In this document: piece after piece, positions 1-9,922 of the stretch
How positions within the stretch are numbered: the first letter of the stretch is position 1
How the letters are laid out: each line of letters opens with the position of its first letter
NCBI GenBank assembly: GCA_004794655.1
Contig: SMMW01000087.1
Span: forward strand, 186,001-250,000
Direction of reading: 5' to 3'
DNA from: Marisa cornuarietis
Taxonomy: Eukaryota > Mollusca > Gastropoda > Architaenioglossa > Ampullariidae
DNA length: 64,000 bases
The notes under the pieces: model-generated
Database searches by the model: none
What the model was told of the DNA's origin: nothing
What the model saw: only the letters and a program-made list of their open reading frames with translations
Made by a program: the position numbers and the translations under genes

Positions 1-56
1 CACACAGCTGTGCTCCTCTACCCCGCTGACTGGGTCTCACTCTGATATTTACACCA

Positions 57-311
57 GTGAAGCCGGTATTAGTGACATCATTGATTAGACGGCACAAAAC
101 AAACTTAACTGTCTGTCAGTCTGCCTATTATGATAAAGTTGCATCTGTCTCTCTGTTTGCCTATTATGAAGGACAATATTACGAGTTTCGTAAGATCAGC
201 CCCATCCGCCACATTCTCTCTTCACTGGCTTCACTCTCTTCGCTGCTTCTCTCCACCCTTGTCTGTGCGGTTGTTCTACCTCAGCTTCATTATTGTAGCT
301 TAATACCCTAA
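57..311 (+). pseudogene. LINE reverse-transcriptase tail remnant
   Basis: Translation gives a degraded version of the block found intact at 15475-15600: a Ser-Ala-Tyr-Tyr start, then Arg-Lys-Ile-Ser-x-Ile-Arg-His, then Thr-Leu-Val-Cys-Ala and a decayed form of the Leu-Asp-Tyr-Cys-Asn motif. These are typical of the C-terminal part of CR1/L2/Jockey-type LINE ORF2. The copy carries a short internal duplication relative to its partner at 50990-51180. It is a fossil, not a gene. Confidence 0.6.
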
Positions 312-972
312 AGACACTTGAAAAGGTACCGACTTATATTTATGCCACCTAAATATATTACTAATAATGTTAAAAATATTTGAATAGTTTAAGTTTTTAA
401 TATATTTTTGATTAAACATTTTCGTGACTTTACTTAATTTTGTAGCTTCATTTCTGCTTTTTTATATTTTTTCTTTCTACTATTTTCATGGTTACTCTTC
501 TATATTTTTATTTATAAGGCAGAACGCTGTCAAGCATGCGAGATATATTTTGTTCTCACCTTATGAGTTCTTTCTGAGTTTCTTGTGATTTTTAAAATGA
601 AAATATTCTTTATTGTATGACATTTGTTAAAAAATACCCCTGCCAAATAACTTTTCTGTTAATAAGTTATTTTTTTAAGTTTTCTTTTCGAACATACTGC
701 TACTTACTATTAGTAAATTAACTATGTAAAAAATATTTAGGATTACTTTTTTCAAAATAGCCGCAAGGGAAAAATAGTTTTTTCTCTCTTTCTTTTCTAA
801 GGATTTTATGTGCAGCATCGTGTTTCTAACTGATAAATTGTGAATGGTGTCCTGCAGGAGGTAAGACTAATATCCATTACTTACTGGCTGTTAAACGGCT
901 GCCTGCTGTGTTCTTGGTCTTTTATGTCCTCCAGCCCCCAGGGAGTGTGCATTGTTCACTTCCAGCTACAGG

Positions 973-980
973 CTATAAAA
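973..980 (+). promoter_or_regulatory. TATA box of gene 1
   Basis: The octamer ctataaaa lies about 100 bases upstream of the start codon at 1082 and is preserved at 51850-51857 before gene 3. By the usual 25-30 base spacing, transcription would start near 1003-1010, giving a 5' leader of about 75 bases. This is inference from position and conservation; no transcript was seen. Confidence 0.6.
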
Positions 981-1063
981 TGCCGGCATTTGAGAATCTC
1001 AGAGCCGCTGTAAAGTCTAAAAGACCATAGTATCGAAGTTTACGAACCGCATTCTGTTGCGGG

Positions 1064-1072
1064 ATGAGGTGA
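1064..1072 (+). promoter_or_regulatory. Minimal upstream ORF (Met-Arg-stop) before gene 1
   Basis: ATG AGG TGA sits nine bases before the main ATG at 1082, between the predicted cap site and the coding start. The same nine bases and spacing occur before gene 3 (51941-51949). Such a short upstream ORF generally lowers initiation at the main ATG. Whether it does so here is inference. Confidence 0.5.
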
Positions 1073-1081
1073 AAGACAAAC

Positions 1082-4000
1082 ATGTTGTGGACAGTAGTCA
1101 CGACCGTAGGAACACTCAGCGCCATTGTTGCCGGGTCATCCCGTGTTTTCAGTCACGTGATCTCTCGAACGTATGGCACGAATATTCAGTACACAACAGC
1201 AGTGTCCAGTACTGTAACGGGACACGACCTGTACACTAGTGAAGTCACAGCAACAGCACACAGTGCATCCTTTGAGCATAGAGCCTATAAAACTACATCG
1301 TCAGCAGCAGAAACTAATTTTCCCAGCGGCGTCACGGGAGTGACTGGGTCTTCTACAGTCGTTGTCAAAGCCATAAATAGCATCCCTCTACACCAAAATG
1401 TTGACCCGTTTATTCATCTCTCGTCAAACTATGTAGAAGTTTGTATTAAAGAGAAGCGCAAAGATTCTTTCTTTGCAAGTCGTCTGCGGCTCATTCTCGA
1501 CGAACCTCAAATCGCTAGAGGTTCGAGGCAGCTTTGCGAATTCTCCCTGACAGTGAAAAGTGATTTTGTAATTAGCGCTAACTTCTGCAGCAGGCCCGAA
1601 GATTTTTGTCCCTACCGTCCATTCCCGATTTATTTTGTCATGAACGGAAAGGCGGTTGATGTTGAGTTGTGCTCTTTCGCTGGAGGTGTTGTCATTCCCA
1701 CTCGCACAGTTAGAGTAGTTTTAGGAGATTTCAGAAGTATTCTACCAGTCTCCGTCTGTGTGAACATTTTTGCGGTTGCAAGGTCGGCCATCCCTCAGCT
1801 GGAAATAATCCATTTGTCTGCCTTCAGTGGTCAGTGAAGTGCTCTTTTTATTACCGGTCGTTGTACAAAACAAAGCGAAGAAGGATGATCAAAAAACCGC
1901 AGAATTTGCTTCGTTTGAATACTCTGCTTTGTAAGCAAGTGTGGTCCGTGCTGGTTTGTCTAGACATTTCTGTTGTTGTTTTTTTCCTGTCCTCACTAAC
2001 TCGTGTCTGTCTAATTGAGCCAGTTTCATACTGAGCGAATGCACTGGTGTGGCGGACGAATATTCAGTACATGTTAGTATTTCCAGTCACAAGCCCGCAG
2101 GTTTTGATCACATGAACCCGTCATGTGACTTCGTGGTTTGTAAGCGTTTCCCTCATTAACCCCATTATCTAAGTATCTCGCAACAGTTTAATGACGAATT
2201 CTCTTTATTGACACTATTACACTGACATTCTTACTATTTTTCTCTACCGACACGTGTGTGTGTGATGACTAACGTTGGAAAATGCTTTGTTTATTGATGC
2301 TATGTGCGACCCAAGCTCTGAGGTCGTCGTCAATGACTCACCGGGTCCTCGTTCAAACACTATCTGTCACACACCTGACGATATTTGCGGACTGTCTGCA
2401 CTCACAGTAATTTATATATATATATATATATCGCTTCTAAAGAGAAAGCTAGTAACTACCATTCACACTTGCTCTCTTTCTCTCTCTCGCACCGAACATT
2501 TTTGGTCAGCAAGAAAATCAGTCACACACGCACGAACAACTACCAGGAAGGTAGGAATTAACAATTTAATTCATAACGTAGAAGATTTTGGTGTATGTTG
2601 GCCGCAGATTTAATTCGCTATACAAGTATGACAAGCTGCATTGTACGTTAGCTATTAGAATACTAATTATAGCAAGTTAGATTGCTACATGAGACGCAGG
2701 CGGGGTCAAGTGCAGGTCAAATATCCAGCATCGGACGGCCAATCTGAGCAGTGGTTATTAAATGTAATTCTTAGTCTTGTATACTTGGGTGTTCCTTCGC
2801 TGCCAATATGATTCACTACGTTTTTAAGAAACAGCATAATCGACTGTGACAAGTTGCAGTGAACACGAGTCATTACAGTGCTAAAAATGAGAAGTTAGAT
2901 TGCTACATGAACTATTGGAATACTTGATTTGACATAAACCGTCTAATGTTTGAGTTTATGTATGTGTGTTCGTATGTGTGTGTGTGTGTGTGTTTGTTTG
3001 TTTGCGCGTACGCCTGTGTGGGCGTGTGTGTTTGCGCGTACGCCTGTGTGGGCGTGCATGGCTGTATATATCTATATATATGTGTGTGTGCAATTTTTTG
3101 TGTGTTGCTTGCAGGATATGTCCAAACACCAAAGTGGGATGGACAAACGCAAATTCCTCCGCTCATGAGCGCGTGGGCTGAGATACGTGTACCACAACAA
3201 CACCAGGTCATGATAAGTTTTTCTCACTTGGACATTCCTGGTGCTTGGTCGAGTTGTGAGCTCGATGTTGTACAGGTGTACAGCGAGACCCACAGCCAAA
3301 AAGACTTGTTTCTGAGTGTGTGTTCAAACCACACGGTGCCTCCACATCTTATTGACGCTAAGATGTTGCATGTTTACTTTCGTAGCTGGGAAAAAGATTC
3401 AAACTCTGGTTTCAAACTCCTCTTCTCCTTCCACAACACATCCGCTCTACCTGGTCGACTGGCAGACGTCAGGTGGAACTGTTCCGTGCCTCACTGGCCC
3501 GACTTCCGACAGCACTTTCCGTGTAACCTGGCGTCCGACTGCGTGGGCGGCGAGGACGAGGCTGACTGTGCGTACACCAGTGACGTGTGTGGCGAGGGCT
3601 TGGTGTGGACGGGACAAGGGTGTGTCCACTTTGTGACTACACACACACCGTTGTCCGTCACTCAGGCAGACATGATGTGTGCGTCTCGAGGTATGGCGCT
3701 GACCTCCACAAGCACACCTGAGAAATGGGAGGCTCTGTACAATTTGTTTGGGTACCGTCCATATGAATATTTCCTCATTGGCCTCAGAATAAGTCCACAT
3801 TCGTTACACTACCTGTGAGTATTAAAACTTAACACAGACCATATATATATATATATATATAATTTTGCTCTATTCAGGCTTGTTAAAAGCAAGTTAAACT
3901 TAATCAAAATAAATTGTTGTACTTTAAAAGTCGATAAACTTACTTCGAACCATTACTTTTAACATGACCATTTTCTGCTTTAGCTACAGAGATGGACTCG

Positions 4001-6733
4001 TGTGGCAGAATGGAGTATTCGCTCACTTTCTCCCTTTGACTTTCATCCTTAGACGTGAGAGCTGCTATTATCTTAGACGCTCAAAGTTTGAGGTGATCGT
4101 GACTAAACCTTGTTCATTCTCAGGACAATCTATTTTTGTTTGTGAACTCTCCTTACAAAAAACACGACATCGCCCACAAATCAACGAACCTCGAACTACG
4201 TTGGAACCACCAGCCTTCGTGCGGTGTTCGTCACGACACGTGACTCACTCATTTTATGCTTACGACGTCAGCAGCAGCTGTTGGACTGACTTGCGTGACT
4301 CCAGTTGGTTCCAAGACACGGCTCTGGTGCCTGTCTCTCCTCATTTCTCTTGCACCCTAGGGTACCAGCGAGTTGCTTACACCCTAGTTTGTGATCATCG
4401 TTTTGACTGCAGCGACGGCAGTGACGAAACTTTCTGTGAGTTTCTTCCTTGTCCGCCACTTTCTCCCTTCAAGTGTTTCAACAAACAGGTAAATAAAAAC
4501 AGAATATCTCAACGATGAGGGCGCTCGAAGCTTGCACATCGTTTTAAATATGTATTGTAACAAAATTTAGTCGTCAGTAACATGGATGTTTGAAATACAT
4601 TAGGATTGCTTTGTTGCAAGATAAAAATGTTACCAATTAATTTACCAGTAATGTTACAGACGCTGTCATTGCTTTCAGTGTGTTTCCCATGATGCTGTGT
4701 GTGATGAAGTTTTTCAATGTCTCGACGGCACTGATGAACTAAGCTGCTTATACGAACATCGAAAGTTGTACAAAGAAGAGACGGGACTACCCCCAGCAAT
4801 CATGGACCTCAGCAGTACAGGAGAACTCACGATGTTCACCTTAGACGACCCACTTGTGTGTCCTGAGACTCACTTCCAGTGCCCTGAGATCGTCTTTTAC
4901 TGTCTGCCAGTGTACGTGCGGTGTAACGGCGCGTACGACTGTCCAGGTAAAGAGGACGAGTTGGCGTGTGACACCTACACCTGTCCCGGCTTCTACCGCT
5001 GTCGAGCCTCGCACGTGTGTGTGCACGCTGACCACGTATGTGACGGCTGGCCTCAGTGTCCACAGGGAGATGACGAGCTGTTATGTAACCTGACGTGTCC
5101 TGACACCTGTGTGTGTCATGGCCTGGCCTTCACGTGCACAGACTGGTTCCCTCCCCACCAGTACCTTGACCTCCGCTTTCTGGACGCCCGCGCATCTGGT
5201 CTGACCCTGAGGGACGTGAGCAACAACACGATGCTAATCCACCTCAGTTTAGCAAGCTGCAACATCACTTCTCTACAACCCGTCAACCTTATCAACCTAC
5301 GAAGTCTAGATCTCAGCGAGAACCACATTCACACAATTAACAGCCAGTTTTTATGGAATTTACGAAAGCTCCAGGCCTTATCTCTTGCGGGCAACCCGTT
5401 AGTGTCTTTGTACCCGGTAGGCAAGGACGTCATTTTCACCTTTATCTACATAACCATTCTAGATTTTTCTCGTGTACAGATACGCGAGCTTGACGAGGTT
5501 TTCCCCAGAATTTTCCCTAACCTAACAACATTAAACATTTCATACTGTGACATTCAGAGCGTTGTTAAAGACGCCTTCTATCTCCCCCAGCTTCGCACGC
5601 TGGATTTGAGGGGATCCCCAATGTCTTATTATCCTCAGCGAACATTTAAGTATTTGCGTAAGCTCGAGAAGCTGTATGCAGACAATTACAAAATTTGCTG
5701 TCCGGAGAGTCTGCCCGACCTGTTGCATGTCCAGGTGTGCGAGGCGCCGTCCGACGAAATCTCCTCCTGCGAGTCGCTCGTTGGCTCAGACGTGTTCCGG
5801 GTGTTCTTGGCGATCTTCGCTACCCTGGCTTTCGCTGGAAACTTGGGTAGCTTCGTGTATCGCGTCTTTGTGAGTAAGAACACCCGGTCTCAAGGCTTCG
5901 ACGTCTTCGTGACAAACCTCTGTGTTGTCGACTTTCTGATGGGTGTTTATCTGGCGATGATAGGCGGAGTTGACCGCTTGTTCTTGGGCTCGTACCTGTG
6001 GAACGAGGAGTTATGGAGGAAGAGCTCACTGTGCAAACTGGCAGGCTTTCTGTCTCTATTGTCTTGCGAGGTCTCGCCTTTACTGATCTGCATGATCACA
6101 TTTGATCGACTTTTAGTCCTTAAGTTTCCTCTCAGTAACTTTCATTTTTCAAGAGGATCCGCTTGGCTTGCCTCGGGTGCAGTGTGGACCGCAGGATTAT
6201 TTATTTCCATCATTCCTTTGTTGCCTATGACGTCACATTGGGAGTTCTATTCCCAGAATGGTTTCTGTATACCACTTCCCATCACACGGAAGACATTTGG
6301 TGGAAAAAGTTACGCTTTCAACATTACAATTGTCTTAAACTTTGTCCTCTTCATCGTCATTGCTATTGGCCAGGTGCTTATCTTTTGCTCCGTTCGCGTT
6401 AACAGGTTGTCCACCTGTAATTCTACGAAGAAATCAAAGGACCTTACAATTGCTCGCAGACTGATCACCATAGCAGTGACGGACTTTGTCTGCTGGTTCC
6501 CCATCAGCTTGTTAGGGTTCATGTCTACCAGCGGTACTTTAGTTTCTGTGAAAGCATATGAGCCCATAGTAGTTTTGGCTCTGCCACTCAACTCTGTACT
6601 CAATCCCTTTCTGTATACTTTAAACATCATGCTCGAGAAAAGGCAAAAATGTAAAGAAATAAAGTTAAAGGGTTATTTAATTTCACAAATTAATATTTGT
6701 GACAGTAATTATAAAATTTTTACTGTGGAGTAG
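1082..6733 (+). CDS. GRL101-like: Gene 1: GRL101-like leucine-rich-repeat GPCR with CUB, LDL-A and lectin-like ectodomain
   Basis: Four exons, 1082-1829, 3115-3814, 3984-4488 and 4679-6733, join in frame (phases 1, 2, 0) to give 1335 residues; all junctions are GT-AG. Seen in order: hydrophobic N-terminus (likely signal peptide); diverged region in exon 1; CUB-like domain about 250-362; LDL-A 370-401; C-type-lectin-like domain about 408-536; LDL-A at 606-634, 639-674, 712-748 and 753-787; LRR N-cap 791-808, LRRs about 812-982, cysteine-rich C-cap 991-1016; seven helices from about 1024. TM3 ends in Asp-Arg-Leu (1127-1129) in place of DRY. TM6 has Cys-Trp-Phe-Pro (1256-1259) and TM7 Asn-Pro-Phe-Leu-Tyr (1293-1297). 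These are hallmarks of a working rhodopsin-family receptor on the plasma membrane. Ligand unknown. The first AATAAA after the stop is at 7032-7037. Exon 4 alone would look like a complete gene but begins inside an LDL-A module. Confidence 0.93.
1830..3114 (+). other. Intron 1 of gene 1
   Basis: Donor gtcagt at 1830 and acceptor ttgcttgcag ending at 3114. The intron holds a short TA repeat (about 2410-2432), and near its 3' end a TG tract (about 2974-2993) followed by two copies of a roughly 26-base unit (3001-3052) and more TG. Small ORFs across this tract are simple-sequence translations. The partner intron in gene 3 (52707-53971) has the same borders. Confidence 0.85.
3001..3058. repeat. 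Two-copy tandem repeat in intron 1 of gene 1
   Basis: A unit of about 26 bases beginning tttgcgcgtacgcctgtgtg is present twice in a row, downstream of a TG microsatellite. Gene 3 lacks it and has a plain TG tract, so it arose in copy 1 after the duplication or was lost from copy 3. Confidence 0.7.
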
Positions 6734-7031
6734 AATGTTTAATATGGATTTTTCTGATAAGGTCGCTTCTTACCAAACATCATTGCTTGTTAGGGCCTGT
6801 GAATGGGATAAGTATCGAGTTGTCAGTATTAGATTACTATTAAAGGGAGATGTCACGCTTTTACTTGTATTTATAAAATCTTTCAAGACTGTATACTGTA
6901 TGCTGGGTAATTTGTATCGTTAATACAGTCACATCTAATTCTCACGCACCTCCTACTTTTCTTATTGATATCGTTTGGGTTACATCATACATAGGTCACT
7001 TTGTGTATATATATATATAAATATAAAATGA

Positions 7032-7037
7032 AATAAA
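7032..7037 (+). terminator. Candidate polyadenylation signal of gene 1
   Basis: First AATAAA downstream of the stop at 6733, giving a 3' UTR near 320 bases. It lies in the block absent from the gene 3 copy, so gene 3 must use another signal. Confidence 0.4.
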
Positions 7038-7633
7038 CCAAAGTACATGTATTACCAGTTATCATAAAATTAGTCTTAAATGAAATATCTGAGATTTTTC
7101 AGATTTTCTTTCTTTAAAAATTACGTTTTCTGACAGGGGGTGTTTTTTTTTTTACTTAGTTTTTCGTTTAAGTAACAAAATAAAATGATGAAGTAAATTT
7201 GAGGTCCATTTTAAACTATACTTAAAGATTTTCAGCAGTGTCATAAAGTATTTTTTGTATCGGCTACTTTGTAAATTTTTAGTTGTAAATTGTAGGAAAT
7301 ATAGCATGGCGAAAAACACAAACTAGCATCGTTTAAATAATGAAAAATACATTTTAAAAAATTGCTTTCTTACGGCAAATCTTGAATTACGTATTTATGT
7401 TGTACCAGAAAAAAAGTAGAAAAAGCACACAATACTGAAACTGGTCTTTATAAAAGGTAAACGAGTGGCATGTCAACATCTGTGTCAGTGTCACTACTGT
7501 TGTTTGAAAAGAAAAGTCAGACACATGTGGCACTGATGGATGCACACGTGCTCTTTCAAAATTTTATTAGAATTTTATACAGAGCCCACAACAATTCCTT
7601 TGTCTTTTGTATTCTGTTTCTAATATAACATGA

Positions 7634-7774
7634 TAAGCAGGCGGGTAGACTTCAGTCTCCAAATTTATGGACGTGACTGGGTCCGTCGACTGTTGTACGT
7701 ATTTTTACTCCTAACACCCGTCTACACAGCTTTCTACAGCTGTGATCATAAATAATTAATTAGACCGCCTGCTT
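7634..7774. repeat. Inverted pair, possible small MITE
   Basis: The sequence aagcaggcgg near 7637 is matched in reverse complement by ccgcctgctt near 7766, enclosing about 120 bases. Both arms are kept in copy 3 (about 58625-58765). It could be an old terminal-inverted-repeat element or just a stem. No target duplication could be defined. Confidence 0.3.
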
Positions 7775-8904
7775 GGCTTACTCAGAAGATTTATGACACT
7801 CACCATCCTTATTGTTTGTTCTCTGACTCCTCTTTGTTTCTTCTTTGTTGGTCTTTTATTACATGTCTGCTTAGTTGTTTCCCTTTCAGTGGCTCGTATT
7901 GTGTCCTTGTCTTCTGCAGGTTCCTTCGTGAGCATCAATGTGGTCTATATATATATATATATATCACACGTTGCTAATGTTGATTTATTTTTATTATTAT
8001 AATTTTCATCATCATTAATATTATGTATAACTGAACACACTTTATTTTTATAATGTCTGGCAGTGTTCTTCATGCTAAACTTATATAAATTTCGTACATT
8101 AATATTAATCAGTCAAAGTCACTTTCCGTCTTTAAGTGATTTAAGTGAGTGATTTGGGAATGTCCAGCATACTATCCATCAGCTGTCAGCCTTGTCTAAT
8201 AATTGTAAGAACTTTTAATAAGTAACTAGTTTGATGTTATCATGGACTAATATTAATTGTCTGCTCAACACGTGTTATGTACTTAAATAAGATATATATA
8301 TATATATAGAAGTGTACTCTTTTTAATGCTAAGAATATTATCTTCCCTCTTTCTTCTGTCTGTGTGTGTGCGTGCGTGCGTGCGTGCGTGCGTGTGAGCG
8401 GCCAGTTTCTTGCAGTCACGGTTTTTATAGATAAGTGCCATCTAGAATGCGTCCGTGCCTGTAAGGTCATAGTGCATCGCAAATATGGTTTCGTGAATTA
8501 TAATATGATGCACGGTGGAGATGACTTATTGTGTAATCAAAAGTCAAATACCTTGTGAGCGAGCATCGTGTGTATGGAAGAGAGACAATATAATGCACCG
8601 GAAGTTTGTGAAAACTCTAAATCGTGTGGATAAATAATTATTGATTCAGACTCAGGTGAAGATTTTGATGTTGTAAGGCCTTCGGGAAACTAATTGCCAA
8701 ACGTTCTAAAACTTAGCTAAAAGTGTGAAAGAAAATAAATCATCGGGGATACTTCTTTATTGTGACTAATAATAGAATGCGTACATCTCCAGAACTTTTG
8801 CACATGACATATTTTAATTGGTTAAATGTTTATGGAAGTGAAAGACGCAGAAACTTTAATGTGTTGTCAGCACGGAGGTCAGCTTCACGCGGTAATTGCT
8901 GAAG

Positions 8905-8912
8905 ATGTAACC
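8905..8912. repeat. Target-site duplication, left, of hAT element
   Basis: The 8-mer atgtaacc is repeated at 9915-9922 directly after the element's right end. The unoccupied site in copy 3 has one near-identical copy, atctaacc, at 59983-59990. Confidence 0.85.
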
Positions 8913-9914
8913 CAGCGGTTCTCAACATGTGGGGCGCGACGTGCTGATAAGGGGTGCGCGAAGGCGGTCATTATTTTTAAGTTTCTCGTGTCTCATACTG
9001 GTATTAGTGAAATTAGCTTGCAAAGTTTCAGCATTACTTTGCTGAAATTGATGTAACTAAATATGATTGGATTCGTAATCCATTTCTGGCTGATCCAAGC
9101 ACAAGCGGGTTGTCTACGGAAGAAGAAGAGCAGCTCATCGACCTTTCGAGTGACCAGTCCCTGAAAATGGTCTTCCGAACAACACCAGTGCCAAAATTCT
9201 GGATTGGCGTCAACGGAGAATATCCTCTCCTTTCTCAGAAAGCAATGAAAGTTCTTCTGCCTTTTTCAACATCGTATATGTATGATGTAAGCAAGGATTT
9301 TCAGCATTGGCAGCACTGAAGTCGAAATACAGAAATCGTCTGGACGCAGAGGCTGATCTGCGAATAGCAGTGGGTACAAACATCGCACCCAGGTTCGCTT
9401 CTCTATGCAGCAGCAAGCAGACTCAACTTTCTCATTAATCAAGGCGAGTGTCCACAAAATTATTAAAATAATATTTATTAGAACCGCAGGATTTGCTTTC
9501 GTAATATTTCTTTGGAGATTTTACTTCTTGCAGATACCAACTTTGTTCTTCCGGTGTTGTATTGATTTTCTCAACGCTGCGTTCGCGGTCAACTAAGGAA
9601 GTCTTGTCAAGGGACAAAGAAATCTGTTGTATTGGCATTGTATTAATAGATCCATATTTGTGTATTGATCAAGTGAAAACGACATTATTACCAATGTTTA
9701 CAAAATTTAACTCTTAAATTAGGAGACGTCTTTTCACATTCCATGTAGGACCTTTTATACTTTATACCGTTTTCGCGAGAGGCGTCTGCAACAAGATCGA
9801 CTCAAAACGCTATCGTGGACCCCCTAGTAAATAGTTGGCTCGGGGGGAATGGGGGCGCGGACGTACCATTTTTCGTCGTGGAGGGCGTCACAAGTAAAAG
9901 GTTGAGAAATGCTG
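8913..9914. mobile_element. hAT-type DNA transposon, internally deleted
   Basis: A 1002-base insertion bounded by 8-bp direct repeats, with inverted ends: left cagcggttctcaac, right the reverse complement of cagcatttctcaac. These match the CAGnGGTTCTCAAC ends of hAT elements. Inside, translations around 9060-9425 on the + strand resemble the C-terminal dimerisation region of ZBED/SCAND3-like hAT transposases: a Tyr-Pro-Leu-Leu-Ser stretch, Leu-Leu-Pro-Phe-Ser-Thr, then Lys-Ser-Lys-Tyr-Arg-Asn-Arg-Leu-Asp and Asp-Leu-Arg-Ile-Ala-Val. The frame is broken near 9300 and the catalytic part is missing, so it cannot mobilise itself. It is absent from the matching place in duplication copy 3. Confidence 0.9.
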
Positions 9915-9922
9915 ATGTAACC

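Larger units (their letters stand above)
1..1081 (+). other. 5' flank of gene 1, left part of duplication copy 1
   Basis: No host gene seen. The whole stretch recurs at about 50903-51958, starting from the first base of the window, so the duplication extends left of what is visible. It contains a LINE remnant (57-311), then AT-rich sequence, then a conserved proximal region (about 840-1080) with a TATA box and a minimal upstream ORF. The proximal 240 bp are better conserved between copies than the AT-rich part, as expected for a promoter. Confidence 0.7.
6734..8912 (+). other. 3' flank of gene 1 (duplicated)
   Basis: No further gene. It contains the gene 1 3' UTR with the first AATAAA at 7032-7037, a 316-base block (6971-7286) missing from copy 3, an inverted pair at 7634-7774, and short TA and TG runs. 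Otherwise it is collinear with 57615-59982. Confidence 0.65.

Noticed and set aside
2946..3114. Val-Cys-rich N-terminal extensions (also at 35560-35700, 47696-47766, 53911-53971 and 61860-61920)
   Set aside because: They are translations of TG repeats; in the receptor genes they lie in intron sequence before the exon 2 acceptor.
4697..6733. Treating exon 4 alone (and its partners at 36362-38437 and 55578-57614) as complete receptor genes
   Set aside because: The frames lack an ATG at the apparent start, begin in the middle of an LDL-A module, and join in phase to upstream exons through good splice sites.
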